This document shows positions 1 through 8,274 of a stretch of DNA of 64,000 bases, one piece after another. Position numbers and translations under genes: made by a program. Each line of letters starts with the position of its first letter. Position 1 is the first letter of the stretch. The notes under the pieces are model-generated. The model ran no database searches. It saw nothing but the letters and a program-made list of their open reading frames with translations, and was not told where the DNA came from. Source of the DNA: Streptomyces sp. NBC_00448 (GTDB lineage: Bacteria > Actinomycetota > Actinomycetes > Streptomycetales > Streptomycetaceae); NCBI RefSeq assembly GCF_036014115.1, contig NZ_CP107913.1, positions 4,945,001 through 5,009,000 on the forward strand, read 5' to 3'.

Positions 1-212
1 ACGGTGGTGGTCTCGTCCCCCACGGTGATCGCGGCCCGACCGCTGACCACGAGGTAGACCTCGTCCTGCGCGTGCGGCTGCTGCGAGTCGCTCTCGCCGG
101 CCTTGAGGGCGTACAGCCCCGCTGACATGTTGCGTTCCCGCAGAAAGCGGAGGTACGCACCCTGGTTCGCGGCACGCTCCGCGTCCAGATCGTCCAACCG
201 GAACACCTTCAT
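1..212 (-). CDS. Cupin-domain protein (partial, C-terminus outside window)
   Basis: The reading frame runs leftward off the window, giving 70 residues starting MKVFRLDDLD. GGAG sits about six bases before the ATG. The visible segment contains a cupin-like stretch (QPHAQDEVYLVVSGRA, then ITVGD): a metal-ligand His near residue 49 and the E-x-Y-L-V-x-S-G turn of small single-domain cupins. Such proteins bind a small ligand or metal in a beta-barrel; no substrate can be inferred. It is divergent from the holin-like gene, with about 80 bases between them. The family call is fairly safe, the role unknown. Confidence 0.7.
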   Translation of the reverse strand, partial: MKVFRLDDLDAERAANQGAYLRFLRERNMSAGLYALKAGESDSQQPHAQDEVYLVVSGRAAITVGDETTT

Positions 213-291
213 CGATCGCTCCTCCGCTGCGGTACGGCCACGGTTCTGTTCCGTCTCTTGTCCCGATGATCAGACCTGCGACGATCTCACC

Positions 292-672
292 ATGAAGAAT
301 TTCGTCGTCAAGACCCTGGCGAACGCCGGGGCCCTGGGCGTTGCCGTGTGGCTGCTCAAGGACATCACGCTCACCGGTCATTCGGCGTGGCGCGAAGCAC
401 TGACGCTCATACTCGTCGCCCTGGTCTTCGGCGTGGTGAACTGGCTGGTGAAGCCGGTCGTCAAGGTGCTGTCGTTTCCGCTGTTCATCCTCACCCTGGG
501 CCTGATCACCATCGTGGTGAACGCGCTGATGCTGCTGTTGACCTCGTGGCTGGCCGGCCGGCTCAGTCTGAAGTTCCACGTGCACGGCTTCTGGACGGCC
601 GTGCTCGGCGGCCTGATCGTCAGCGTCGTCGCGTGGGCGCTGCACCTCGTCCTTCCGGACGAGGACGACTGA
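292..672 (+). CDS. Phage holin family 4-type membrane protein
   Basis: A 126-residue protein starting MKNFVVKTLAN, with four hydrophobic segments (about residues 5-23, 33-55, 58-80 and 95-120) and an acidic C-terminal tail. The length, the spacing of helices and the motif NWLVKPVVKVLSFPLFILTLG are those of the family named after mycobacteriophage holins (PF04020), which is common as a lone chromosomal gene in actinobacteria. Despite the name a lytic role is not established for these copies, and no endolysin or other phage gene is nearby. A longer in-frame upstream extension lacks membrane-protein character and was not used. The next gene starts about 50 bases downstream on the same strand. 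Confidence 0.75.
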   Translation: MKNFVVKTLANAGALGVAVWLLKDITLTGHSAWREALTLILVALVFGVVNWLVKPVVKVLSFPLFILTLGLITIVVNALMLLLTSWLAGRLSLKFHVHGFWTAVLGGLIVSVVAWALHLVLPDEDD

Positions 673-719
673 GCACCGACCCGAGCGAGCACCGAGGAGA
701 CATGAAGGATGAGGACCGC

Positions 720-1874
720 ATGACGCAGGATCGCACGGCAGAGGACCAGGTCGGCGACAGCACCCGCAGCGTGCACGCCGGCCGCCCCGAGGCCCGGCCG
801 TACGAGCCGTCGCTGCCCGGCCCGGTCTTCGTCTCGCACTACCACCTGCCAGGCGAGCCCACCGGTCCGTATGTCTACGGCCGGGACGACAACCCCACCT
901 GGGACCTGCTGGAGCAAGCGATCGCGGAACTGGAGGCACCGGGCGACCCGGAGGCCAGCACGCTCTCGTTCGCCTCCGGCATGGGGGCGATCTCGGCGGT
1001 GCTGCTGTCGCAGGTGCGTTCCGGCGAGGTGGTCGTCCTGCCGTCGGACTGCTACCAGACGACACGCGCGCTGGTGGAGCGCCTGGAGTCGTACGGCGTG
1101 CAGGTGCGGATGGCGCCGACCGCCGGCGACGCGCAACTCCCGCTGCTGGAGGGCGCCCGGCTGGTGTGGCTGGAGAGCCCGTCCAACCCCGAACTGGACG
1201 TGTGCGACATCCGGCGGCTGGCCGACGCCGCCCACGCGGCGGGCGCGCTGGTCGCCGTGGACAACACGCTGGCCACGCCGCTGGGCCAGCGGCCGCTCGC
1301 CCTGGGCGCGGACTTCTCCGTGGCCAGCGGCACCAAGGCGCTCAACGGCCACGGCGACCTGCTGATGGGGTACGTCACGACGCGGAGCGCCGAACTGGCC
1401 GACTCCGTACGCAAGTGGCGCAAGACGGTGGGCGCCATCCCGGGGCCGATGGAGACCTGGCTGGCGCATCGCTCGCTGGCCACGCTCGCGCTGCGGGTGG
1501 ACCGCCAGGCGGACAACGCGCTGGCACTCGCCCGCGCCCTGCTGGAGCGGCCCGAGGTGACGGGGGTACGGCACCCGGGGCTGCCCACCGACCCCTCGCA
1601 CGAGGTGGCGGTGACACAGATGCGCCGCTTCGGCAGCGTGGTGTCCTTCACGCTGCCCGACCGGGAGCACGCGGAACGCTTTCTCGGCGCGCTGCGGATG
1701 ACCTCGGAGGCGACGAGCTTCGGCAGCGTGCAGTGCACCGCCGAGCGCCGGGCCCGCTGGGGCGGCGACGCGGTGGCACCGGGCTTCATCCGCTTCTCGG
1801 TGGGCGTGGAGGACCCGGACGACATCGTGGCCGACGTGGTCCGTGCGCTCGACGAGGCCGCGCGGCAGCAGTAG
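720..1874 (+). CDS. Cystathionine gamma-lyase-like PLP enzyme
   Basis: 384 residues of the Cys/Met-metabolism PLP family (fold type I). The segment SGTKALNGHGD carries the Schiff-base lysine (Lys206 with this start), and YGRDDNPTW and the FASGMGAISAVLL cofactor-phosphate region are typical. Streptomycete annotations call this family cystathionine gamma-lyase, cleaving cystathionine to cysteine, 2-oxobutyrate and ammonia. Gamma-synthase or methionine gamma-lyase activity cannot be excluded from sequence. ATG 720 is preceded by GAGGA four bases upstream; an in-frame ATG at 702, also with a purine-rich site, would add six residues. It probably shares a transcript with the holin-like gene. Confidence 0.8.
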   Translation: MTQDRTAEDQVGDSTRSVHAGRPEARPYEPSLPGPVFVSHYHLPGEPTGPYVYGRDDNPTWDLLEQAIAELEAPGDPEASTLSFASGMGAISAVLLSQVRSGEVVVLPSDCYQTTRALVERLESYGVQVRMAPTAGDAQLPLLEGARLVWLESPSNPELDVCDIRRLADAAHAAGALVAVDNTLATPLGQRPLALGADFSVASGTKALNGHGDLLMGYVTTRSAELADSVRKWRKTVGAIPGPMETWLAHRSLATLALRVDRQADNALALARALLERPEVTGVRHPGLPTDPSHEVAVTQMRRFGSVVSFTLPDREHAERFLGALRMTSEATSFGSVQCTAERRARWGGDAVAPGFIRFSVGVEDPDDIVADVVRALDEAARQQ

Positions 1875-1905
1875 CGCTGTCGCACCGCACGGCTAGCGTG
1901 AGGGC

Positions 1906-3087
1906 ATGACCAAGTCAGCGAACGGGTCGGCCCCGGCGGGCCTCATCGACGTCCTGCGACCGTATGTGGAAGACGGCACCCTGCCCGGCGCGGTCGGCCT
2001 GGTGGCGCGTGGCGACGACGTCGAGTTCGCGGCGGTCGGGTCCCTCGACGCCGAGGGCCGGTCGCCGATGGCCCGGGACTCGATCTTCCGGATCGCCTCG
2101 ATCACCAAACCGATCACGGCCGCGGCGGTGATGGTGCTGGTCGACGACGGCCGGCTCGATCCGGCGGACCCGGTACGGCGGTGGCTGCCGGAGCTGGCCG
2201 CGCCGAGCGTGGTGCGCACCCCCGAAGGCCCGCTCGACGACGTGGTGCCGGCCACCCGCCCGATCACGGTGGAGGACCTGCTCAGCTCGCGCACCGGGTA
2301 CGGCTTCGCGCCGGACTTCGCACTGCCCGCCGTGCGGCCGCTCTTCGCCGAGGGCGTGCAGTCCGACGGCCGCGAACCGCAGCACTTCCTGGCCACCGAC
2401 GAGTGGCTGCAGACGCTGGCCGGCGTTCCGATGCTGCATCAGCCGGGCGAGGCGTGGCTCTACAACACCTCCTCCGACCTGCAAGGCGTGCTGATCGAGC
2501 GGGTCAGCGGCGAGTCGCTGCCCGACTTCATGGCCGAGCGGATCTTCGAGCGGCTGGGCATGCGGGACACCGGCTTCGTCGTCCCGGCCGCGAAGCGGGA
2601 CCGCTTCACCAGCTACTACCGGACCGACGAGTCCGGTGGCCTGGAAGTGGCCGACGGGCCGGACGGCCAGTGGAGCAGCATGCCGCCCTTCCCGTCCGGC
2701 GCCGGCGGGCTGGCCTCGACGGCCGACGACTGGCTGGCGTTCGGCCGGATGCTGCTCGCCGAGGGCGCCACCGCGGACGGTCGGCGGCTGCTGTCGGCGC
2801 AGTCGGTGCGGCTGATGACGGCGGACCACCTCACCGGGGCGCAGCGCGCGGCGAGCCGGCTCTTCCTGGAGGGGCAGGGCTGGGGCTTCGGCGGTTGCGT
2901 GGACGTCGAGCCCCTCGACCCGTGGAACGTCCCTGGTCGCTACGGCTGGGTCGGCGGCACGGGTACGTCGGCGCATGTCGTGCCCGCGACCGGCTCGGTC
3001 CACATCCTGCTGACCCAGCTCGCGGCGACGAGCCCGGTGCCCGCGCGGCAGCTACGGGACTTCTGGCGGTACGCGGCGGGCGCGTGA
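1906..3087 (+). CDS. Serine hydrolase, class C beta-lactamase family
   Basis: 393 residues with the SxxK motif Ser65-Ile-Thr-Lys68 and the Tyr186-Asn-Thr motif of the beta-lactamase/esterase/DD-peptidase clan (PF00144). No signal peptide is visible, so a cytoplasmic esterase or amidase role is more likely than antibiotic resistance; the substrate is unknown. The ATG at 1906 is preceded by GTGAGGG. The gene begins 31 bases after the PLP enzyme and may be cotranscribed with it. A second, distantly similar member of the family lies at 6767-8149. Confidence 0.8.
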   Translation: MTKSANGSAPAGLIDVLRPYVEDGTLPGAVGLVARGDDVEFAAVGSLDAEGRSPMARDSIFRIASITKPITAAAVMVLVDDGRLDPADPVRRWLPELAAPSVVRTPEGPLDDVVPATRPITVEDLLSSRTGYGFAPDFALPAVRPLFAEGVQSDGREPQHFLATDEWLQTLAGVPMLHQPGEAWLYNTSSDLQGVLIERVSGESLPDFMAERIFERLGMRDTGFVVPAAKRDRFTSYYRTDESGGLEVADGPDGQWSSMPPFPSGAGGLASTADDWLAFGRMLLAEGATADGRRLLSAQSVRLMTADHLTGAQRAASRLFLEGQGWGFGGCVDVEPLDPWNVPGRYGWVGGTGTSAHVVPATGSVHILLTQLAATSPVPARQLRDFWRYAAGA

Positions 3088-3213
3088 GCGGTGCACGGCA
3101 CCGCTCGTGACCGATACACGGCAGGCGCGTGAGGAGCACGGGATGACGCGACGGCGCTGATTTCGCCGCCACGGACACGTTTGCTCGGCGCTTCGTCGCG
3201 GCAGATCTCAGGC

Positions 3214-3717
3214 ATGCCTCCGGACTCGCACCCCAGCCCCTTTACCCGGCCGGTGATCAAACGTACGGCCCGCGCGATCATCCTCGACGGCGACCGGCTT
3301 GTGCTGATCAAGCGGACCAAACCCGGCATCGCTCCGTACTGGGTCACGCCCGGCGGCGGTGTCGAGGAGGAGGACGCCGGGGTGCTCGCCGCCCTGCACC
3401 GCGAGATCGACGAGGAACTGGGCGGCAAGATCACCGACGCGGTACCCGCCTTCGTCGACACCGTCGAGCACATCGCGGACGACGGGTCGCACGGCGTGAA
3501 GGTGCAGTACTTCTTCGCCTGCCGGCTGGAGTCGATGGACCTCGACCAGCGGCACGGCCCGGAGATCGACGCACCGTGCGGCAGCTACGAGGTGGTGCGG
3601 GTGCCCTTCACCCGGATGGGACTCGCCTCCGTGGAGATCGTGCCGCTGACCCTTCGGCACTACCTGGACGCGAACATCGAAGGGGTGCTCGGGCTGCTCG
3701 GCCCCGACCTGAGCTGA
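3214..3717 (+). CDS. NUDIX hydrolase
   Basis: 167 residues. The NUDIX box is recognisable as GGGVEEED followed by REIDEELGG, the REUxEExGU core that binds the metal and pyrophosphate. The first glutamate of the canonical GX5E part is replaced by alanine, although acidic residues lie immediately beside it. Members hydrolyse nucleoside-diphosphate-X compounds; the substrate cannot be predicted. ATG 3214 was chosen because the protein then opens with the short tail seen in relatives; an in-frame TTG at 3181 would add eleven residues. It faces the HAD gene tail to tail, 30 bases apart. Confidence 0.8.
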   Translation: MPPDSHPSPFTRPVIKRTARAIILDGDRLVLIKRTKPGIAPYWVTPGGGVEEEDAGVLAALHREIDEELGGKITDAVPAFVDTVEHIADDGSHGVKVQYFFACRLESMDLDQRHGPEIDAPCGSYEVVRVPFTRMGLASVEIVPLTLRHYLDANIEGVLGLLGPDLS

Positions 3718-3747
3718 TCCGACCGGCCCCGCCGCTCCACGGGCCGC

Positions 3748-4383
3748 TCAGGCGTCCGCGACCAGGGCGTACGCCTCACGCAGGTCGTCCCCGGCATACG
3801 CATGGGTGGCCAGGCCGCTGACATGGTCGTCGCCGTTGACCGCGACCGACACCGGGACCACGCCGAACAGCGCGGTGTCCGACAGCGAGTCGCCGTAGGC
3901 CACGCAGTCGGCGCGGCCGACCCCGTAGCGGGCGCACAGTTCGTCGGCGATGGTCACCTTGGACTCGGGCATCAGGATGCCGGACGGATCGAGGGCGGCT
4001 CCGGGCGCGAAGGGGAACGCGGGAAAGACCGAGGCGCGGGCGTCGTGGACACCCCACGTGCGCAGCCGTGTCACGAAGAAGTCAGGGGAGAGCGAGATCA
4101 CCGCGCAGTGCTCGCCTCGCGCGGTGATGTCGGCCCACACCTCGCGAATCCCACTCAGCCAGGGCGCACTCGTGAAAGCGCCGGCCACGTGGCGCTCGGT
4201 GAGCGCGGACCACATCCGGTACGCGCGCCGCGCGTATACGTACGAGTCGATCTCGCCGCCGGACAGTGCTCTGTCCAGCTCCCGGAACTCGGCGACCATG
4301 CCGATCTGCCGGGAGATCTCCATTGCGGCGGACGTACCGGGCATCAGCGTGCCGTCCATGTCGAAGATGTGCAGTCGCGCCAT
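3748..4383 (-). CDS. HAD-superfamily phosphatase (SerB-like subclass)
   Basis: 211 residues beginning MARLHIFDMDGTLM. The DxDGT motif with nucleophile Asp8 and acid/base Asp10 is at the N-terminus. Motif II is probably the serine in VISLSPD. The lysine of ESKVTIADEL and the later YGDSLSDTALF supply motifs III and IV. This order and the helical cap after the first motif are those of the phosphoserine-phosphatase-like HAD group. A strong GGAGG precedes the ATG. The biological substrate is not evident. Confidence 0.8.
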   Translation of the reverse strand: MARLHIFDMDGTLMPGTSAAMEISRQIGMVAEFRELDRALSGGEIDSYVYARRAYRMWSALTERHVAGAFTSAPWLSGIREVWADITARGEHCAVISLSPDFFVTRLRTWGVHDARASVFPAFPFAPGAALDPSGILMPESKVTIADELCARYGVGRADCVAYGDSLSDTALFGVVPVSVAVNGDDHVSGLATHAYAGDDLREAYALVADA

Positions 4384-4496
4384 CCTGTCCCCCTCCTTCA
4401 TGCGCGGCCGACCAGGTCCGGCCCTCATGCCGACGCACCCCCGCGTCGACAGGCTCCGCCCGTTCGCCCGTTCGCTCACTGGTCTACTCCGCCAGT

Positions 4497-4510
4497 GTTC
4501 CACGTGGAAC
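4497..4510. other. parS site 1 (GTTCCACGTGGAAC)
   Basis: Perfect 14-bp palindrome of the ParB-binding type, between the HAD gene and the marR gene. It is the parS site farthest from oriC in this window, about 52 kb away. Confidence 0.85.
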
Positions 4511-4562
4511 ACTCCGCGCGACCAACTCCGACCCTCACATAGGTCCGCCAGCAAACAATCCC

Positions 4563-4583
4563 GTAGCGGAACTATTTTGCTAC
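4563..4583. promoter_or_regulatory. Candidate MarR operator upstream of marR
   Basis: GTAGC, an 11-base spacer, then GCTAC, ending ten bases before the marR start codon. The sequence TGCTAC recurs about 45 bases before the MFS start (near 5167), so both genes may be controlled by the regulator. Inferred from position and symmetry only. Confidence 0.35.
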
Positions 4584-4592
4584 CCTCGACCC

Positions 4593-5096
4593 ATGACCGT
4601 CGAGACCACGCCCGCACCCGCGACGACCACCGACGTCTCCTTCCTGCTCCACCACACCGCCCACGTACTGGCCACACAGATGGCGGCCGCCCTGGGGGAG
4701 ATCGGCATGTCACCGCGCGCACACTGCGTACTCGCGCATGCCGCCCAGGCCGAGCGGACCCAGGCCCAGATCGCCGAACTCTCCGACCTGGACAAGACCA
4801 CGATGGTGGTCACCGTCGACCAACTGGAACGGGACGGCCTGGCCGAGCGCGTGCCCTCGGCGTACGACCGCCGGGCCCGGATCATCAAGGTCACACCGAA
4901 GGGCGAGCAGGTCGTGACGACCGGCCAGGACATCGTCGACCGGGTGCACGGCGACGTGCTCGGCGCACTGCCCGAGGAGGAGCGGGCAGCGTTCGTCTCC
5001 GCGCTGAACCGGCTCGCCGGTGGCCACCTGGCCACCCCCGCCGACTCCCCGGAAGGCGGCCAGGGGGTGCGCAGGCCGCGCCAGTCGCGCAAGTGA
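4593..5096 (+). CDS. MarR-family transcriptional regulator
   Basis: 167 residues, the usual MarR size. The winged helix-turn-helix spans about residues 50-105 (QAQIAELSDLDKTTMVVTVDQLERDGL, then the wing RRARIIKVTPKG). MarR proteins are homodimeric repressors that usually release DNA on binding a phenolic or hydrophobic ligand. The gene is followed 115 bases later by a 14-helix exporter on the same strand, the common arrangement of a regulator with its drug-efflux target. A possible operator precedes it. The ATG at 4593 begins where family similarity begins. Confidence 0.85.
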   Translation: MTVETTPAPATTTDVSFLLHHTAHVLATQMAAALGEIGMSPRAHCVLAHAAQAERTQAQIAELSDLDKTTMVVTVDQLERDGLAERVPSAYDRRARIIKVTPKGEQVVTTGQDIVDRVHGDVLGALPEEERAAFVSALNRLAGGHLATPADSPEGGQGVRRPRQSRK

Positions 5097-5211
5097 GGCG
5101 CCCCGCAACAGGCGCCACCAAGCCTCGGCGATAGACCCGTAAAAGATAGTCTCCAACAAAACCATCTGCTACGGTCACTCTTGGCATACCGATCCGCCAG
5201 GAGGCGACCCC

Positions 5212-6828
5212 ATGTCTGTCCCCGATTCACCGGACTCCCAGGCCGTCAGGTCGCGCGCGGCCGCGCTCGCGGTCCTCAGCGCGGGCACCTTGATGATCAT
5301 CCTCGACGGCACCATCGTGAACGTGGCCCTGCCGTCCATCCAGCACGACCTCGGCTTCTCCCAGGCCAATCTGGCGTGGGTGGTGAACGCGTATCTGATC
5401 GCCTTCGCCGGTCTGCTGCTGCTCTCCGGCCGGATCGGCGACCTGCTCGGCCGGCGCCGGGTCCTGGTGACGGGGCTCGCCGCCTTCACCGTCGCGTCGT
5501 TCCTGTGCGGCATCGCGGACTCCGCGGGCCTGCTGATCGCCGCCCGCTTCGTGCAGGGCGCGGCCGGTGCGATGGTCTCGGCTGTCGCGCTCGGCATGGT
5601 GCTCGCCCTCTACCCCGACCCGCACGGCCGGGCCCGGGCGATGGGCATCTACAGCTTCACCCAGTCCGCGGGCGGTGTCCTCGGTCTCCTCGCCGGCGGC
5701 ATCCTCACCCAGGCGATCAACTGGCACTGGATCTTCTTCGTCAACCTGCCGATCGGCCTCGCCGCGGCCCTGCTGAGCCTGCGCCTGCTGCCCGACGACC
5801 GCCCCTCCCGCACCGGCCGTGACCAGGCCGACCGGACCGCCGGGACCGGCACCGGCACCGGCACCGCCCGCGGCGGATTGCGCGGTACCGACGCACCGGG
5901 CGCGGTACTGGTCACCGCCGCCCTGATGCTCGGCGTCTACACCATCGTCAAGACCACCGACCGCGGCTGGACTTCGGCACCCACCGCCGGGTTCGGCGCG
6001 GCCTCCCTCGCCCTGCTCGCCGCCTTCCTGGTCCGCCAGGCCCGTGCCGCGCAGCCGCTGATGCCACTGCGGATCTTCCGGTCCCGGATCGTCGCCGGTG
6101 CCAACGCGGTCCAGGTACTGGTGGTCGCGGGCGGGTTCGGCTTCCAGTTCATGACCTCGCTCTACCTCCAGCACGTCTTGGGCTACGACCCGCTGGAGAT
6201 CGGGCTGTCACTGGCGCCCACCGGGGTGGCGATCGGCGTGATGTCGCTGGTCCTGTCCGCCCGGCTGGGAGCCCGCTTCGGGCAGCGGGCGGTGCTCCTG
6301 CCGAGCCTGGTGCTCTTCGCGGGCGCCTTCCTGCTGCTGGCCCGCACACCGTCGGGCGGCCCCGGCAGCCACGCCTCGTACGTGGCCGACATCCTGCCGC
6401 CGATCCTGCTGATGGGGGTCGCGTTCGGGCTGGTCATGCCCTCGCTGCTGACGCTCGGCATGGCCGAGGCGGGACCGGCCGACTCCGGCCTGGTGTCAGG
6501 GGTGTTCAACACCGCGCAGCAGATCGGCGGCGCGCTGGGACTGGCGACGCTGGCGTCGATCGCCGGCACTCGCACCGAACACCGGCTGGCCGCCGGCCGG
6601 ACCGCGACCACGGCGCTCGCCGACGGCTACCACCTGGCCTTCGTCGTGGCGGCGGGACTGCTCGCCGCCGCGGCCGTCCTCGCCGGGGTGCTGCTGCGCA
6701 CCCCGGCGGGACAGGCGCCGGCCGGACTGAGCCCGACCGGCACGGCGGGCCCGGATGAGCTGGGCGTCAACTCCAGCCGGGGAAGCCGCCCGGCACCGGG
6801 GCCTGCTGGTCGTAAGGCTCGCGTGTGA
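5212..6828 (+). CDS. MFS exporter, DHA2 (14-TM, EmrB/QacA-type)
   Basis: 538 residues with fourteen predicted membrane helices. Motif D1 is LDGTIVNVALPSI in helix 1, motif A is GRIGDLLGRRRVL between helices 2 and 3, and a glycine-rich motif C lies in helix 5 (SAGGVLGLLAGGIL), marking a proton-driven drug antiporter. A glycine/threonine-rich cytoplasmic loop (around residues 198-225) separates the halves. The substrate is unknown. The RBS AGGAGG lies about ten bases before the ATG. The last 62 bases overlap the opposite-strand hydrolase gene. Confidence 0.85.
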   Translation: MSVPDSPDSQAVRSRAAALAVLSAGTLMIILDGTIVNVALPSIQHDLGFSQANLAWVVNAYLIAFAGLLLLSGRIGDLLGRRRVLVTGLAAFTVASFLCGIADSAGLLIAARFVQGAAGAMVSAVALGMVLALYPDPHGRARAMGIYSFTQSAGGVLGLLAGGILTQAINWHWIFFVNLPIGLAAALLSLRLLPDDRPSRTGRDQADRTAGTGTGTGTARGGLRGTDAPGAVLVTAALMLGVYTIVKTTDRGWTSAPTAGFGAASLALLAAFLVRQARAAQPLMPLRIFRSRIVAGANAVQVLVVAGGFGFQFMTSLYLQHVLGYDPLEIGLSLAPTGVAIGVMSLVLSARLGARFGQRAVLLPSLVLFAGAFLLLARTPSGGPGSHASYVADILPPILLMGVAFGLVMPSLLTLGMAEAGPADSGLVSGVFNTAQQIGGALGLATLASIAGTRTEHRLAAGRTATTALADGYHLAFVVAAGLLAAAAVLAGVLLRTPAGQAPAGLSPTGTAGPDELGVNSSRGSRPAPGPAGRKARV

Positions 6829-8149
6829 ACACGAAGGAGCCCAGGTCGAGATGGCTGAGCGTGCCGTCGTCCCGGCGCACCGCCCGTAGCGTCTCGCCCG
6901 CGTAGTAGCCCGTACGTCCGGTCCAGGTGCCGTCATGTTCCACGTGGAACCGTGTGCCACGGCCCTGGCCGGTCAACGGCTTCAGCTCCACCTCACCCGA
7001 CGCCAGCACCAGCAGCCCGTACCCATGAGTGCCCCAGTACCAGGCGCCCGCCAGGTCGAGCAGCGCCGGATCAAGAGCGTCGGCGGGCCGCCAGGGCGCG
7101 GGGAAAGCGGGTTCGGCGTCGGCGCTGATCGCCAGCAGGTCGGCCGCGAGGCCGCCCACCCTGGGTCCCGAGGTGGAGTTGGCCAGGGCGACCGCTCCGA
7201 GCCGGTCCTCGACGCTCACCCACACCGTCGCCAGGAAGCCCGGCATCGAACCGGTGTGGCCGATCAGAGTACGGCCGTGGTGCCGTGTGATCTGGATGCC
7301 GAGGCCGTAACCCGCGCCCGGCTCGTCCGCCTCGGCGGGCGCGGCCGGCTCGCGCATGTACGCCACGGTCTCCTCGGCCAACACCTCTGGATGACCGCCG
7401 GCCAGGAAGGTCGCCCACCGCGCGAGGTCGTCGACCGTCGACCACAGCTCACCGGCCGGCGCCATCACACCCGTCTCCTGCACCGCCTCGGGCACCATCA
7501 CATCGGCCCACGGGTGGACGGCGAAACCGCCCGCGGCGGGCTGCCTCGGCAGCAGGCTGGTCCTGACCATCCCGAGCGGGTCCAGCACCTCCTCCTGGAG
7601 CGCGTCACCCCATGGCTTGCCGCGCAGCCGGGCCACCACTGCACCCAGCAGGGCGAAGCCGGGGTTGGAGTAGTGGTGCCGGCGCCCCGCCGGGTGCTTG
7701 ACCGGTGCGGTACCGAGTACATCCGCCAGTTCGGGCCGCAGGTCGCCCGGAGTGCGCTCCCACCACGGCCCCGGCGTCTCGGAGGCGATACCCGAGGTGT
7801 GCGCCAGCAGTTGACCGATCGTCACCCCGCCCACCGACGTGCCGGGCAGGTGCTCCTCCAGCGGATCGGTGAGCGCCAGCCGGCCCTCGTCGCGCAACCG
7901 CATCACCAGCACCGCGACAAAGGTCTTGGTCAACGACCCGATCCGGTACTGCGTGTCGCTGTCGGGGGCATGCCCCTCGATCATGCTGCGCGACCCGCTC
8001 CACACCAGCGTTCCGTCCCGCACCACCCCGCCGACCAGCGACGGTGTGCGGCCCCTGGCCTGCTCCACCGCCACCCGGTGCATCAGCGCCCGGGTCGTGG
8101 CGGGCAGCAGTCCCCCGTCGTACGCCTGAGGAGAGTCGTTCGTCGTCAC
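6767..8149 (-). CDS. Serine hydrolase, beta-lactamase family
   Basis: 460 residues from a GTG start. Ser72-Leu-Thr-Lys75 is the SxxK nucleophile motif, Tyr160-Ser-Asn162 the YxN motif, and HTG (GHTGSMPG) the third element of PF00144. A C-terminal beta domain of about 130 residues follows, as in several D-amino-acid peptidase and esterase relatives. No export signal is seen. A parS site (6937-6950) lies in the region for this C-terminal domain and is read as FHVEH. The 3' end overlaps the convergent MFS gene by 62 bases. Confidence 0.8.
   Translation of the reverse strand: MTTNDSPQAYDGGLLPATTRALMHRVAVEQARGRTPSLVGGVVRDGTLVWSGSRSMIEGHAPDSDTQYRIGSLTKTFVAVLVMRLRDEGRLALTDPLEEHLPGTSVGGVTIGQLLAHTSGIASETPGPWWERTPGDLRPELADVLGTAPVKHPAGRRHHYSNPGFALLGAVVARLRGKPWGDALQEEVLDPLGMVRTSLLPRQPAAGGFAVHPWADVMVPEAVQETGVMAPAGELWSTVDDLARWATFLAGGHPEVLAEETVAYMREPAAPAEADEPGAGYGLGIQITRHHGRTLIGHTGSMPGFLATVWVSVEDRLGAVALANSTSGPRVGGLAADLLAISADAEPAFPAPWRPADALDPALLDLAGAWYWGTHGYGLLVLASGEVELKPLTGQGRGTRFHVEHDGTWTGRTGYYAGETLRAVRRDDGTLSHLDLGSFVFTREPYDQQAPVPGGFPGWS
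6937..6950. other. parS site 2 (GTTCCACGTGGAAC)
   Basis: Perfect palindrome inside the serine hydrolase coding sequence, translated as part of RFHVEHDG. Confidence 0.85.
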
Positions 8150-8274
8150 ACGTCCCCTGCCCTTCTGCCGGGTCCCTTGCCCGGCGCCGTCACGGACGGG
8201 GAGCGGCGCCCGCCGCCGGTCGTACCGCCACCGCGCATGACCGCGACCAGCGACACCACCGCCGGCGGGCGCCG

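Noticed and set aside
292-672. Holin-like gene as part of a prophage
   Set aside because: No endolysin, capsid, integrase or attachment site is nearby; neighbours are ordinary metabolic genes.
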